A model generated the notes under the pieces. It was not told where the DNA came from, ran no database searches, and saw only the letters and a list, made by a program, of their open reading frames with translations. A program made the translations under genes and the position numbers. Source: Mermis nigrescens (Eukaryota > Nematoda > Enoplea > Mermithida > Mermithidae). From it: 64,000 nucleotides of DNA. The first letter of the stretch is position 1, and every line of letters starts with the position of its first letter. The stretch covers positions 62,001-126,000 of the forward strand of contig JAVLUZ010000758.1 of NCBI GenBank assembly GCA_036768485.1, written 5' to 3'. Positions 1 to 12,624 of the stretch are shown one piece after another.

Positions 1-188
1 AAAATCGAGAAATGTTGAAAGCTATTTTAAATGTAAGAGCAACATTTTTACATTGCCTATTAAAAATAAAACATTTAATATTTTATCTATAAATTCGATC
101 AAATCTAATACTAATGGAAATCATGTGATCACTTACTTTAGGATTAAGCTATTTGGTTCAGTGAGTTAGTAATTAGTCGGGCCGCACA

Positions 189-354
189 CACACGTGGGCG
201 TGTGATGGGGGTTTGGGGGGTATGCACCCCCAGAAGTTGAAATACAGCCCGCAGATTACTGTACACCCCAGAATGATATTCTTAGCAACCTTTGGCTATT
301 TTTGGCAATTTACCCCAACTAAACCCCCCAGAATTTTCTTGCTGCCCACCTATG
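189..354 (+). mobile_element. Family A hAT-type MITE, degenerate copy
   Basis: It starts with CACACGTGGGCG and ends with GCTGCCCACCTATG, the two ends that mark family A elsewhere in the window. The interior keeps the CCCCCAGAA boxes but is only 166 bp and diverged. No clear 8-bp target duplication is visible, so this is an old or deleted copy. Confidence 0.6.
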
Positions 355-819
355 GTGTCTGGACATAATCTTTATAAATGGTCTTGCAAAATCGAGAATA
401 CCACAGCTCAAACTAAATTTCATACAAAAACAGAAGTTCTGTTTATATGCAAATCTTAAAAACGATGATGAATTAACATTCTGAAATTATGCACCTATTA
501 TTATGGGGTGATGGAGGGGCTGTTATCCGCCTCTGGAGGATCAACCAGACAGGTTTTAGCCGATGATTTTGATCTGATAAAGCAATTTTGGCATCATTTT
601 TGATAGCAAAATTATTACAAATGCCAAAATCTTGATCTGCTGTCTTGTTTACCCAAACGTGCTCCAAATCGAGTCAAAATAATCCAAAAAATAAATTTTT
701 CGACAAAAATTGAATTTTTATAGTTTTTTATTGTTAAAAGCGCTGCAATCGAAAAAACAATTAAAAATAGTATATGTTTATATAGGCTATTTTGATCATT
801 TTCATCCTTTAAAGAAAAA

Positions 820-3800
820 ATGCACAAAGACCAATTTTCTGTTTTGGATTTTGGGATTTTACCCCTTGCCGACCATGATGACCTTGTACGCCTACTGCTG
901 AATGTGAATGCAAAAAAGTACATAAAACATGACAGGTTTGCTTTTTTGCAGGTGCTTCTATTCATTGCACGCTACGAACTGCCATTGCGTGGCGATCATG
1001 ATCATGGTCGATTATCCCTAGAAGAGCCAGAAGAAAATGATGGAGTTTTCCGTGGTATACTGCGCCTGCTTGCCAGATCAGGCGATCAGACTATTTGTAC
1101 GTTGCTCAAGGCACCTGGAAGCGCGACCTACTTGTCTCCAGCTATACAAAATGAATTGTTGACATGCTACTCAAATGCTGTTTTACGAAAGATAACAGCA
1201 GATGTCAATCAGGCGGGAATGTTTACACTGATTGCTGATGAGACCTCATCATATTCTCGCGAATTTCTTAGCCTAGCCGTTCGCTATATCAGCAGCAAAT
1301 CAGAACAAATTGTCGAAAATTTCATAGGCTTCCAGAAAATAAACGAAACATCTGGTGAAATGATCAGCAATGCACTACTTAGCCGATTGAACGATTTAGG
1401 AATAAGCGTTAGTGGATTGATAGCACAGGGATACGATGGTGCGGCAAATATGGCTGGACAAATAAGAGGTGAGAGAAACTGTTAACAGCAAAAATTTATT
1501 TGTTTTTGTAAAAAATAAAAATTCAAGAGCTGTAAGAAAATACAATTTTTGTCATTATAAAAAATATAGACAGACAATTGCTGATTCCGGCATGAAACGC
1601 CACATATTTTTTGGAAATTTAGTCATGAATAGGTTACCTACCTATTTTTCCAAATACATAATTTAATTGAATTTTTGAATATTAATGAAAAATATATTCA
1701 ATCTTTTGGTGTTTAGAACTTCCTTGATTAAACGTTCTTCTCACATAAAATATTTTGCGATTAACCTAGCATGATCAATTCTATATTTATTTTTATGTAA
1801 TCCTAATTAATCTTACTTTTTTATGAGGAAAATACCCATTCATGATTTTATTTCATTATTTTTTAATCCTGCTTTGTAAAATTCATATTCGAGTGTTTTT
1901 GATTCAAATGTCAAAGATTTTTTTAAATTCACTAAAGTCAAATTGTCGAGTAATATCAAAATAAAGTGTTTTCTGTCTAAATAGTTCAAAGCAGTGTTGT
2001 TTATTCATTATTATGTGATAAAAGTATTACATTGTATCACCTCATCCTTAGTCAAAAAAAGGCTTTAGAATAACACATTTTACTGGTGCCACATTCATTA
2101 TATTAATGCAATGTAGATAAAAGAAAAGTGAGTAACCCCATCTTTTAATTCATAAGCTAATCAGTATAATTTAATCATTAACCATCTTTAAATTAAATAT
2201 TAATTATGCCTTATAAATATTTTATGTAAGGCAAAATAAATGAATAAAACTGAGCCGAGGCAAGCATGATACAAGTCATATAAAGTTAGCAAATTGGCTT
2301 CCAAATGATAAGTAATGGAGCATGCGCCATGTTGGGAGTTGAGGGCACATGTGGGCGTGGGGGTTGGGGGCATACATGGGCAGCACCAAAATTCTGGGGG
2401 TCCGGATGGGGTAAAATGACAAAAAAGTGCCAAAAATAGCAATTCTGGGGGGCCTAGTGGCAATTATCGATTTTTGGGAGGTCCGCCAGGTTCTGGAGGA
2501 TCCAGCCAGACCCCCCACGCCCATGTGTCTTTGGGGGTATGCACCCCCCAGAAGGTCGAATACACCTAGAAATCAAAATACCCCCATAATTTCTTTTTTG
2601 AAATTTTTTTGATTTTTTTCGCAATTTTTTGATGCCAATGGATTGTGCTTGATGAAAAACATCCAAAAATGGCGTTCTTTCGCCCTACCACCATTTTTAA
2701 GGCAACTTTTTACCTTTGAAAAATGTTGCACCCCCAAATTTTTGATGCTGCCCACCTATGGCTGAGGGTTTAGATTTAAAAATCTAGAAAGCCCTGTAGA
2801 ATATAGTAGATCCCAGAATTAGAATTTCGACAGTTTTTTGGTGATTTTTCCCCATGCAGACCTCCAGAATCTGGTTGGTGGCCATGAATGAGCAAAATGT
2901 AAGATTCTGCTTTGCTTATAGGAGTTCAAGCTCGAATAAAGCAAAAGTGCCCATATGCCGATTATTTTCATTGCGCTAGTCATCGTGTAAATCTGGCAGC
3001 AACAGATGCAGCAGCAATGTTTCCAATTAGTAGATTGTTAGCTCGTGTTCAAGAAGTAATTGTTTACTTATCCGGCAGTCCAAAAAGAGCCGAAATTTTG
3101 AAACAAGCTATAAAGGACGTTTGCCCGGAAAGCCATTTAAACCATCTGCCTCAGTTATGCCCAACTAGATGGGTTGAAAGACATGAAACTTTGAGCAGTT
3201 TCCAGAAGCTTTTTTTGCCAATAACAACGGCTTTGCAACGTATAGCTGAGACCGAAAGTGATAGCACGGCGGAAGATCTACTAAATAACGTGTCATCATT
3301 TGAAACCCTAGTTTCGCTTCACATAGCTACTATTGCAGCGGGAATATTGCAGCCCCTTTCAGCATATTTGCAGTGTAAATCAACTGACTTAATACGAGCT
3401 TTCGACGAAGTAATGATAACCAAAGAAGTACTGAAACTTCAGCTAGAAGATTCAACAAGGTTTGACGAAGCATATAATAAAGTGCTTTCATTGAGTCGTG
3501 AATTAGGAATTGAAGAAAGTTTACCATTCAGCGAAAAACGACGTCAGCGGCAATCTGTTGCTCTGTATGGATAACAGACGATTAGGCAATATTACAAGAA
3601 AGCTTTGCACGATAAATATTTCTCAGCTCTAATCGAGCAAATTCAAATGTGCTTTAATAATCGGCAGCAAACCGCTTTCAGACTACATTATTTTTTGCCA
3701 CGATATTTTGAAGTTCTTTCGTTTGCTGCAGTTGAGAAAGCTTTAATACAATATGAAAAATTCTTTGAAGATATTTCAGAAACGATGGTCAAACCAGAAA

Positions 3801-4141
3801 TTGAACGATGGAAGCTTAGAATGAAAACTTTTGAGGAAGAGGACACTTTGCCAAATTTGTTAAAAGTTTTCAGGGAAGACGGAACTTTAAAGACATTCTT
3901 TCCAACTGTATTTGTTGCGCTTAGGCTTTTGATAACATTACTGGTGACTACTGCTACTTCTGAACGGTCATTTTCGACATTAAAACGTATTTTGACGGAT
4001 TTGCGTAGTTCAATGGTTACTGAACGACTGTCCGCGTTAGCCATTCTTTCAATTCATCAAAAAGACGCCCATGAAATAAGCAGCGATGTTGTTATCAATG
4101 CATTTAGTGAATCTGGAAAGCGTCGTATTGCCTTACGTTGA
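820..4141 (+). pseudogene. hAT-superfamily transposase, two exons, one in-frame stop
   Basis: Exon 1 (820-1468) and exon 2 (2922-4141) join in frame across a GT-AG intron (AGA G|GA GTT). The order of motifs is that of DUF4371/ZMYM-like hAT transposases: FTLIADETSS with the first acidic catalytic residue, QGYDGAANMAG, then across the junction GVQARI and YFHCASHRVNL (C-x2-H), TRWVERHET, and the C-terminal dimerisation block TATSERSFSTLKRI followed by LSALAILSIHQ. The reading frame of exon 2 is open except for one TAA at 3572-3574. About 620 residues are visible. The N-terminal zinc-finger part expected in this family is not seen upstream, so the 5' end is missing or lies further left. A family A MITE sits in the intron. 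It is a cut-and-paste transposase in origin, and the stop implies it is inactive. Confidence 0.9.
2346..2760 (+). mobile_element. Family A hAT-type MITE in the transposase intron, with a nested insert
   Basis: The ends are CACATGTGGGCGTG and TGCTGCCCACCTATG, flanked by GTTGAGGG (2338-2345) and GCTGAGGG (2761-2768), a 7/8 target duplication. At 415 bp it is longer than its relatives. Between about 2370 and 2522 lies a second segment bounded by CATACATGGGCAGC and GCCCATGTGT, resembling the element at 8514-8697. It lies wholly inside the intron of the hAT pseudogene. Confidence 0.8.
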
Positions 4142-4499
4142 TTTGCTTATCACATTTTAATAAACTTTTTCACTGTTTTTATTATTTTTACTTTTAGTAG
4201 AATGGATAGGATTCACTTTTTGTCATGACTAACAAATTAATTAAAAACTACTTATTAACAAAATTCCAATGGAGAAATCCTAGCTTAGTACTTCTACAGA
4301 ATAGTGATTTTTATGACGTTATCAAGACATATTAACGCTTGTATCTCCGCCCAAGTGGGAGCAATACCGTCCTAAGCGGGAGCGAAATCGACCTAGGCGG
4401 GAGTAATACCACCAACATAAACCTACAAAATTACGAAGTTTGAAAAAATCAATAACCATAAATCACTACTCTGTAGAAGTGCCCCTGGATGTAGTCAAC

Positions 4500-4631
4500 A
4501 TTCTCATCATTTATGTTGCCATTTCTTGAAAGAATTTGCGAAATTCATCCTTTGGTCCCCCCTTATGTTTTTTAAAAATTTTGGTAGTGTGTGCCCCCCC
4601 CCCCCGAAACAAAATCCTGGATACGGGCCTG
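4500..4631 (+). mobile_element. 3' end of the hAT transposon with terminal inverted repeat
   Basis: The last bases, ATCCTGGATACGGGCCTG (4614-4631), are the reverse complement of a hAT-type terminus CAGGCCCGTATCCAGGAT. A related 3' end occurs at 17300-17418, and a related 5' end at 29209 begins CAGGCCCGTATCC. This places the right border of the element carrying the transposase. The matching left border is not seen in the window. Confidence 0.75.
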
Positions 4632-5158
4632 AATATTATACAGCAGATACTATGATACTGCAAAAAATGGTGTAGCGACAGCGATTGCTTGCGGATTCAG
4701 ATTGGTGCCAGACATGGGCTAAGCCTAAGGCATAAACGGAGCCAAAATTGCTCCGCACGCTGAACATTGATAACCCCGCTCAGTCAAGTCCCCCGACGCT
4801 TTGAGGACTAATCCAAAACATTCCTAAATGCTTTTTGAAATCCTTGTTTCACATTGTCGAATAAACTTTGAATCATTTTATTTCCACTAAAATAAAACTC
4901 TTCATCAGCATAAGGACATTAACAGCAACAGCTACTCACTATCTATCATACAGGATCAGAGCTTAAGCTGGCCCATCAAAATGCGCTAATGGGCGACTGG
5001 CAGCTATTGAAGCTGCTACCCATGCAGCGCAAAAAACTTTCCCTATTGGGGAAGCAAATCTGCCAGACCATTTCAAATAAAAGTGCCTTCTAAAACCATC
5101 TACTACAGGTGAAAATGCGGGCGAAGCGCCAGCTTCCCATATCAATGTACATTGAACT
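4632..5158. other. Spacer, no gene recognised
   Basis: Unique-looking AT-rich DNA between the hAT element and the 60-bp array. A 60-codon open frame on the - strand has no recognisable motif. Nothing else is supported. Confidence 0.5.
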
Positions 5159-5440
5159 TGACTGCATATAATATCGCATTGTGTGCTATATTACCTGCAG
5201 TCTAGGCCGCTGGTTTTTGACTGCATATAATTTTGCATTGTGAGCTAAATTGCTTGCAGTCTAGGCCGCTGGTTTTTGACTGCATACAATTTTACATTGA
5301 GTGGTATAATATTGCCTGCAGTATAGGCCGCTAGTTTTTGACTGCATATAATTTTACGTTGTGTGCTATATTACCTGCAGTCTAGGCCGTTAGTGTTTGA
5401 CTGCATATAATTTTACATTGTGTGCTGTATTACCTGCAGT
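5159..5440 (+). repeat. 60-bp tandem repeat, about 4.7 copies
   Basis: Five successive units begin GACTGCATATAAT or GACTGCATACAAT and contain TTACCTGCAGTCTAGGCCG or close variants. The spacing is 60-62 bp and the last copy is cut short. It is a minisatellite with no coding potential. Confidence 0.9.
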
Positions 5441-6612
5441 TGATTGCAACTACCCAACAAGGCGCTTTTATTCAGCCACCTCAATAGCCCACACTTTTCT
5501 GAGTTGGACCAATTTTCCTATTTCCTAATATTCTTTGAGAGCCAGTGCATTTGTCAATTAAAATCTGGTAATGTCCGAGCATTGAAGAGAAAGTACATAT
5601 GTGTGGCAGTCGCAATGAACGATCGATTTTGTTGTTGGATTTCAATATTAGCTGAATAAAGTTATTGATCTTTGTTTATTTAGTGTCTTGCCGCTGTTGG
5701 AAGTATTCTCAGCTAGCTATAGTTATCATTTCCATATAAAACCCAATAAAACCCCAATGAAACCCAAAAAACCAGAAAAATCTAAAAAAAACCAAAAACC
5801 CTAAATTCAAAATTTTTAAATCTGGCGCAAAGCGCCGGAAAAATTTTAGATTCCACCTTTTTGAAAACGCAATTTAGCATTACAAAAATTGTCCAAATTT
5901 GGCGCGGATTTTTTCCATCCCTGGATAAGCTTTAATCGTCATTTTCATGACTCGCTCATCGCCTTTTGCTGTACGCTTTTATTCTTTTGACCGTACGTTT
6001 TATTACTCCTTTACATCTTTCGCAATTGTCGCGTTTCAGTAATAAATTATTTCATTCATTCATTCATCAGAAACCATTTTCAGTGAAAAAATTCGAAATA
6101 GAAAATTTCCCATTTTCCGGCTTTCATCCATTTTTCCATTCTCCGTTTTCCCTTTCCGGAGTTTACCCATTTCTCATTTTTCACAAGTTCATTTTCCATT
6201 TACGGATTTTACCCATTTCTAGTGCGCTGCGCACTAAAATTTCTGATTATATAGACAGCTTATCTACTGTGGTTCAGAAGGATATCCAGCCGTCTTATAG
6301 CATAGTTATAGACTTACTTATCGCCATTTAATCTATTGCTACAAATTACAAATCGTGAAAAATACGCAAGCGTATGATCTGTAGTCAATTTCATAACCTA
6401 GCGCAAGGAAACCAATTTTATACGCTTAAGCGAGTAGTTTAAAGTTGATCTTATGCAGCCTACTCTATTACGATTTTGCCAGTGAAACTGTATGCTTATT
6501 AATTGCTGTAATTTGACATTTTGAGTTTAGCAGTGCATGTTTTAGTCTAAGCAGCCCTTTTTATAAACGATTAGAATGTTATATGAATCGAAATGCAAGT
6601 CGGTCCATAAAA
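5441..6612. other. Spacer with low-complexity and palindromic patches
   Basis: About 5740-5820 is A-rich with repeated AAACCC words. About 6050-6220 is a degenerate array of CATTTTCC-like words. Short palindromes occur at 5824-5836 (GGCGCAAAGCGCC) and 6221-6235 (AGTGCGCTGCGCACT). No supported gene; the open frame at 5966-6331 is a by-product of the low-complexity tract. Confidence 0.5.
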
Positions 6613-6785
6613 ATAGTCTGCTTTCACATATGTAACTTTGTGCATAAATTTCAAGAATTATCATCGACAGTAAGCCGAGGGTTACGATAATTATATATCA
6701 GATCAATGCTATAATCGCCATCCGTCAGCTCATTACCAATGATAGTTTTAAAATTTATGACCGAAGTTGTATGAAACAGACTAAT
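6613..6785 (+). mobile_element. Family C MITE, about 170 bp, TA-flanked
   Basis: Inverted ends ATAGTCTGCTTTCACA and TATGAAACAGACTA bound an interior with TATAATCGCCATCCGTCAGC. Two near full-length relatives lie at 35796-35967 and 39122-39291 and a part copy at 55890-55988. The ends abut TA, as for Tc1/mariner-type target sites. Confidence 0.75.
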
Positions 6786-7617
6786 GATGCACAGAATGGC
6801 CGATCTGGGTGGTCAATAATAGAGCTTTTTGGCCCAAAATAACTTCAAAACTCGTTTAAAAGCTAAATAGCATTAACACTAACTTATTACACTGTTCCTG
6901 GTCAATTTAAAGCACATTTGAAGAACATTTCTATTTACCGCTTATTTTGGGCCATTTTGCCTTATTTCCGCAATAAACTTACTATTTTTCCATTCTGAGG
7001 TGTCCAGATCCCCAAGCCCCACGTGCAATTCGTCTGCACCCAATTATCGCGAATCATAAGTCAATGAGATAACCTACCTATGTGCGCGACAGCATTACTT
7101 GGCTATATTTTGAATGCACTTCTTAGCAGATCAAAATTTCTCAAATGATCATTTTTGAATCGAAAGCAATAATTATGAACATAGCGATCGGTGAGCAACG
7201 AACTTTGACCTTGCCAAATTGTTTCGCTGTATAGCCGTAAGCTTATATGTAAATTTCTTGAGCGCTGAGAAATGTTTTTCATAAAACGTGAGCATGAATC
7301 ACATACCGACTTTACTTGACAAGTATACTCAACAACGACTGGTGTCATTTGAATTATAAAAGAAGCGGAATGAATAGCGAAATCGAATATCACGCATAAA
7401 AAGCACGTGAAACAAAGAAGCACAGGCACACGAAATTGACATTCTAAAAATATTGGAAATTCGGCTCTTATATTGATTTCGCAGTGAACAATGCCCCAAA
7501 ATCAAGCGCAATAAAACAGCTTGCCAAAAAAGCGAATCACCTTCTATACAAACGAGCATTGTTGGATAAAAAACAAAATGAGTCTAAGAAAAGGCATCAT
7601 TGTGTAGAATCGCGCGT
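6786..7617. other. Spacer, no gene recognised
   Basis: AT-rich sequence with only short frames that carry no known motif. It ends at the target duplication of the next MITE. Confidence 0.45.
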
Positions 7618-7625
7618 GTATATGT

Positions 7626-7874
7626 CACACCTTGGCGTGGGGGGGTTGGAGGGTATGCAGTAGCACTCCCCCGAGAAACCAAAATATCCCACCCCAGAAT
7701 TCAATTTTTAAAAATTTTTTTCGTTTTTCGCAATTTTTGATGCCAATAGATAGTGCTCAATGAGAAAGGTCGAAAAATGGTGTTTTTCTCGCCATACCAC
7801 CACTTTTAAGGCCATTTTTTGACCTTTGAAAAATCTTGCACCCTTCAGAATTTTCTTGCTCAGTCCCACGTATA
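7626..7874 (+). mobile_element. Family A hAT-type MITE
   Basis: The ends are CACACCTTGGCGTG and TCCCACGTATA. The flanks GTATATGT (7618-7625) and GTGTATGT (7875-7882) are a 7/8 target duplication. The core with GATGCCAATAGATAGTGCTC and GCCATACCACCA is typical of the family. Confidence 0.85.
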
Positions 7875-8513
7875 GTGTATGTACCTACTGCATATTTTAA
7901 TTTGAACCATTACTTTAGACGATTTACTCCCTGCGAAATGCAAAACTGCATTTATCATCGAAATAAGCTAAAAGCTCGTGTTGAACTTTCTGGACGAGAT
8001 ACATATGTATTTAATCGAAATGTATACATAAAATCAAAGGCGTGCTTTTCCGATATATTGAAATCAGAGGAATGAAATTTTCGAACATTTCTTTTTCGGC
8101 GATTTTTCGATGCAAATGGATAGAGATCGATGAGGAACGTCGAGAAGACGCGTTTCTTGCCATAACATCAATTTTTCGACGCTTCTTGTTAATCTATTAA
8201 AATTTTTGGACCCCGACCCCCAGAATTCAGGCATTGTCAAATTCAATAATTTTTCGTCGAAAAAAACGGGCTGTTTGTTTAAGCAAACGAATATTGCAAA
8301 TTTAATCAGTAACCAGGCTATTTCACCAATTTTTGACCAGACAATTTGGCTTCTTGTTTCTTCAAGTGAAAATTTAGCATTCTGGTGTTTAGTTTACAAT
8401 TAGAAAATTCGTTACTCACGAAAATGATCACAAAAATTCAAGTTTTGAGCAGCTTTACCTGCGATAATAGAAACTTACCCATTTAGCCTAGGCTAGGCCA
8501 TGGACTGATTCCA

Positions 8514-8697
8514 AAATGCGCTACCATACATGGGCAGCGAAGCGACCAATTTATAAGAGGGGGAAGTCTGGGTGGTGTAAAACTGGCAAAAATCCCAAAA
8601 AAAACATGCCAAACAGTCAATTTTAGCCGGTCTATCGATTTTGGGGGTCTTCCTGATTCTCGGGGTCTAAGCATCCCTCCCTAAGCCCAAGTAGGTA
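8514..8697 (+). mobile_element. MITE related to family A (CATACATGGGCAGC end)
   Basis: It starts CATACATGGGCAGCG and ends AAGCCCAAGTAGGTATG. The interior matches the nested segment at about 2370-2522 (TGGTGTAAAACTGGCAAAAA, then CTATCGATTTTGGGGGTC). No convincing target duplication is seen. Confidence 0.5.
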
Positions 8698-9058
8698 TGC
8701 AATTGAATGTTTACTGTTCTAGACTGAATCATAATTTGATTACAATTGAATTAATCATATAAAAAATTCAGGGAAACAAACACACATATATAGAATACAA
8801 TATCGGTAGGTACGAAATGGCAACAATTAAACGGCACAGGCATAAACATTCACTACGCAGCACATCGTTTTATTCGTGTCTAGCTTATAGCAGCAGTTAC
8901 CTTAATAATATGTCGATTCAAAACGATAATAAGAAGTATTTGTTATAATCAATAATGAGAATTAATATTGATAAATACAATTAATAATTAATTAATGATT
9001 ATTCAAATAATAAGATAATAATAGTTTTTGACATTTTTGACCAAAAATAGGTCATTTA
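8698..9058. other. Spacer, no gene recognised
   Basis: AT-rich sequence with no motif, array or reading frame that can be supported. Confidence 0.4.
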
Positions 9059-9066
9059 CCTCTTCC

Positions 9067-9300
9067 CATACCTGGGCGTGGGAGTTTGGGGGTATGCACC
9101 CCTCGGAAGACAAAATACCCACCCAGAATTCAATTTTTCGAAATTTATTTGTTTTTTCGCAATTATTTGATGCCAATTGATAGTGCTCGATAAGATACTT
9201 TGAAAAATGGTGTTTTTCTCGCCATACCACCATTTTTAAGACCATTTTTTGACCTTTGCAAAAATCTTGCACCCCAGATTTTTGGTAGCGCCCACCTATG
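9067..9300 (+). mobile_element. Family A hAT-type MITE
   Basis: The ends are CATACCTGGGCGTG and GCGCCCACCTATG. The flanks CCTCTTCC (9059-9066) and CCCCTTCC (9301-9308) form a 7/8 target duplication. It is the first of four copies packed into 1.0 kb. Confidence 0.85.
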
Positions 9301-9366
9301 CCCCTTCCCTTTAAAATGGTGGGCTACCTCCCACACACATGACTTTGGGAGAAAAGGTGTAAGCAT

Positions 9367-9557
9367 CATAGGTGGGCGGCACCAAAGCTCTGGGGGACGG
9401 GGGTGCAAGATTTTTTCAAAGGTCAAAAATACGGTAGCTTTAACAATGGTGGTATGGCAAAAAACACCATTTTTCAACGTTTCTCATACGAACACTATCC
9501 ATTGGCATCAAAAAATTGGAGTGTGCATACCCTCTAAGACCCCCACGCCCAGGTATG
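9367..9557 (-). mobile_element. Family A hAT-type MITE, reverse orientation
   Basis: Read on + it starts CATAGGTGGGCGGC and ends CACGCCCAGGTATG. Perfect 8-bp duplications GTAAGCAT lie at 9359-9366 and 9558-9565. The copy has lost part of the interior. Confidence 0.9.
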
Positions 9558-9562
9558 GTAAG

Positions 9563-9811
9563 CATAGGTGGACGGCAACCAAATTCTGGCGTGTAAGATT
9601 TTTCAATGGTCAAAAAGGGTCTTAAAAATGGTGATGGTATGGCTAAAAACACAATTGCTTAACGTTTCTCATCGAGCAGTATCCATTGGCATCAAAAAAT
9701 TTTGAAAAGAACGAAAACATTTCAAAAATTATATTCTGAGGGGGGTATTTTGGTCTCTGGGGATATTCGGCCTCCTAGGGTGGGGCTGCATAGTCCCCAC
9801 GCCCACGTGTA
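9563..9811 (-). mobile_element. Family A hAT-type MITE, reverse orientation
   Basis: It starts CATAGGTGGACGGC and ends ACGCCCACGTGTA. Its first bases overlap the right target duplication of the preceding copy, so the two are back to back. The 8-bp flanks are diverged. Confidence 0.75.
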
Positions 9812-9828
9812 GTTGGAAGGTTTTCAAC

Positions 9829-10091
9829 CACACCTGGGCGTGAGGGGTTCGGGATGGTATGAACCCCCCTCCCCCGAAAAACCAAAATACCCCCCCCATG
9901 AACCGAAATCACCCCCTCCCAGATTTCAATTTTTGGAATTTTTTGTTTTCGCAATTTTTCGATGCCATGGATAGCGCTCGATGAGAAACGTTGGAAAATG
10001 GTTTTGTTTTCGCCATACTACCATTTTTACAGGCTATTTTTTGACCGTTAGAAAATATTGCACCCCAAAATTTTGGTGCCGCCCACCTATA
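9829..10091 (+). mobile_element. Family A hAT-type MITE
   Basis: The ends are CACACCTGGGCGTG and CCGCCCACCTATA. The flanks TTTTCAAC (9821-9828) and TTTCCAAC (10092-10099) are a 7/8 target duplication. It carries several C-runs between AAATACCCC boxes. Confidence 0.85.
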
Positions 10092-10099
10092 TTTCCAAC

Positions 10100-10500
10100 C
10101 CCAAAAATGTCGAATTTTCGGAGCTTCACGCTACATACTCATTTTTGACTATATGTTGTTCAAAAATTCGAATTTTTTCGATATTTTCTCGAAATTGTTT
10201 AGGTTTTTACGTTTCAAAAGGATAGACACCGTCAGAAACGTCAAAAAACACCGATATTTATGACGCGTATCCAACGTTTATGAGGCCGAAAAGGCACTTT
10301 AAAAAATCTTTTGGCTTCACCACCATACATATAACAGCGGGGATGGGATGGGGGAATCCCCAACCCAAAGTTGGCTGTCCCCCATCCCCCAAAGCCAGGA
10401 AAGTTTTGACCCCCCCCGATTTGTGGAGAAAATTAAATTTTTTGGCCTTTAGCCGTTTTTGTCCAAAAATTGGAGTCCATGTAACCACCTAAAAATGGTC
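10100..10500. mobile_element. Diverged family B MITE fragment plus G/C-rich insert
   Basis: The stretch 10100-10310 matches family B: TTTTCGGAGCTTCACGCTAC, then CTCATTTTTGACTATATG, GTCAGAAACGTCAAAAAAC and a CATCGTTT-like box. About 10320-10500 holds a segment rich in G and C runs (GGGGATGGGATGGGGG). No intact ends are visible. Confidence 0.5.
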
Positions 10501-10520
10501 GGGGGACCCCAACCATAAAC

Positions 10521-10935
10521 CATACGTGTTCTTCGAGAGGGGGTTTAGAGGGTTTTGAACCCTCCAGAATGGCAACTGACCCCCCGCAAAATGACTGCGA
10601 CCTCCCAGAATTATCGATTTTTTTGTAAAAGTTGATAAAACTTGTGAAAAGTGTGCCTTTTAAGCGTTTTTAGCTCATTTTCGGCTCAAAAATCTCAAAT
10701 TTTCAGCGCTGCACGCCATATGCACATTTTTTGACTATTTTTCGTTCAATTTACTCAATTTTTTAAAATTTTTTGAAATTTCTTTTACGTTTTTATGTTC
10801 TAGAAAGAGCGAGCATTGTCTGAAACGTCAAAAAACAGTGTTTTTGACGTGTACCCATCGTTTTTAGCCCAAAAAGACACTGAATAAAATATTTTTGGGC
10901 CTGACCCCCCAGAATTCCAATGCTGTACATGTATG
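10521..10935 (+). mobile_element. Family B hAT-like MITE, 415 bp
   Basis: It starts CATACGTGTTCTTCGAG and ends CTGTACATGTATG. The interior has CCCCCAGAAT boxes, a CAGCGCTGCACGCCATAT core, TTGACTATTTTTCGTTCAA and GTCTGAAACGTCAAAAAACA. Its length and order agree with the copy at 28791-29200, which has perfect 8-bp target duplications. Confidence 0.65.
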
Positions 10936-11529
<594 letters not shown>

Positions 11530-11775
11530 TATATTGATTTTTATAATTTGTTTACTTTTAATTAATTTTTATTTTTATTGAAATAATTTAATTATGTACA
11601 AATTCCTTAGCTTTCCTGCAAATCTATACTTTTAATTTCAATTATGATTTCAAATTTTATTTAATTTTGATTTGTTTAAAAATCGTCGAACCCTGTAAGT
11701 CTGTATGAAGACTAAAGTAATTTTCGGCTTATTACAGGAACAGATCAAACGACGCTACATACAATAACATTTGGC

Positions 11776-11778
<3 letters not shown>

Positions 11779-11835
<57 letters not shown>
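11779..11835. repeat. (TA)n microsatellite, about 57 bp
   Basis: A short pure TA array in AT-rich DNA. Confidence 0.95.
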
Positions 11836-11837
<2 letters not shown>

Positions 11838-12029
11838 AATAAATATTATACTATTAATAAATAAATATTCAGTTATAAATGAATAAAATAAATATCAATA
11901 CATATATTTACAAAAATTAATTATTACCCATACGTTACGCACTCCAATATATTTATTTTCATATATTTACTTTTAATTTAAAAACAGAAGGCCTCCAGAA
12001 GGAAAAAAGGAGACATTTGAACTTTTTAC

Positions 12030-12274
12030 CACACCTGAGCGTGGGGGTTTGGGGGTATGCACACCCCCCCCCCGAGAAACCAAAATACCCCCCCAGAATA
12101 AAATTTTTACAAATTTTTATCGTTTTTTTCGCAATTTTTTGATGCCAATAGATAGTGCTCAATGAGAAACGTCGAAAAATGGTGTTTTTTCGCCATACCA
12201 TCACTTTTAAGGCCATTTTTTGACCTTTGAAAAATCTTGCACCCCCAACAGAATTTTCTTGCTGCCGACGTATG
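12030..12274 (+). mobile_element. Family A hAT-type MITE
   Basis: The ends are CACACCTGAGCGTG and GCTGCCGACGTATG. Perfect 8-bp duplications CTTTTTAC lie at 12022-12029 and 12275-12282. This is one of the best examples in the window. Confidence 0.92.
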
Positions 12275-12624
12275 CTTTTTACCGTTCTGCAAATTAATTG
12301 CAGTTTTAGTTTAGCAGGTTTATAATAGGTTGTAGCAGATTTTAAAAATTTTCAAAGTCCTCGCTAAAAGTAAGCTGAGACTTGGTGTCGTTTTTGCAAG
12401 TCAAATGCGAAAATGATCAGAAAAATTTTAAATGAAATGCGTCAATGGTGCGAGACTGCATTTTTTTAGTACTTTTTATCCATTTTGACTCGTTCCGTCA
12501 CTTTCATTTATAGAAAGCATGAGAATCCATAGAAAATTTTTCAACTTTTGAAATAATTATGAATTTGTTCTAAGCAATTTATAGGTAAACAAGAGAGAAA
12601 TGTAACATTGACTCGAGTCTTGGA

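Noticed and set aside
2200..2755. Overlapping frames with PPRNQNTP-like strings
   Set aside because: They are translations of the MITE's C-rich boxes and recur in all copies, so they are not protein-coding genes.
5159..5440. CRISPR-like array
   Set aside because: The units are contiguous tandem repeats without unique spacers, and the DNA is from an animal nuclear genome.
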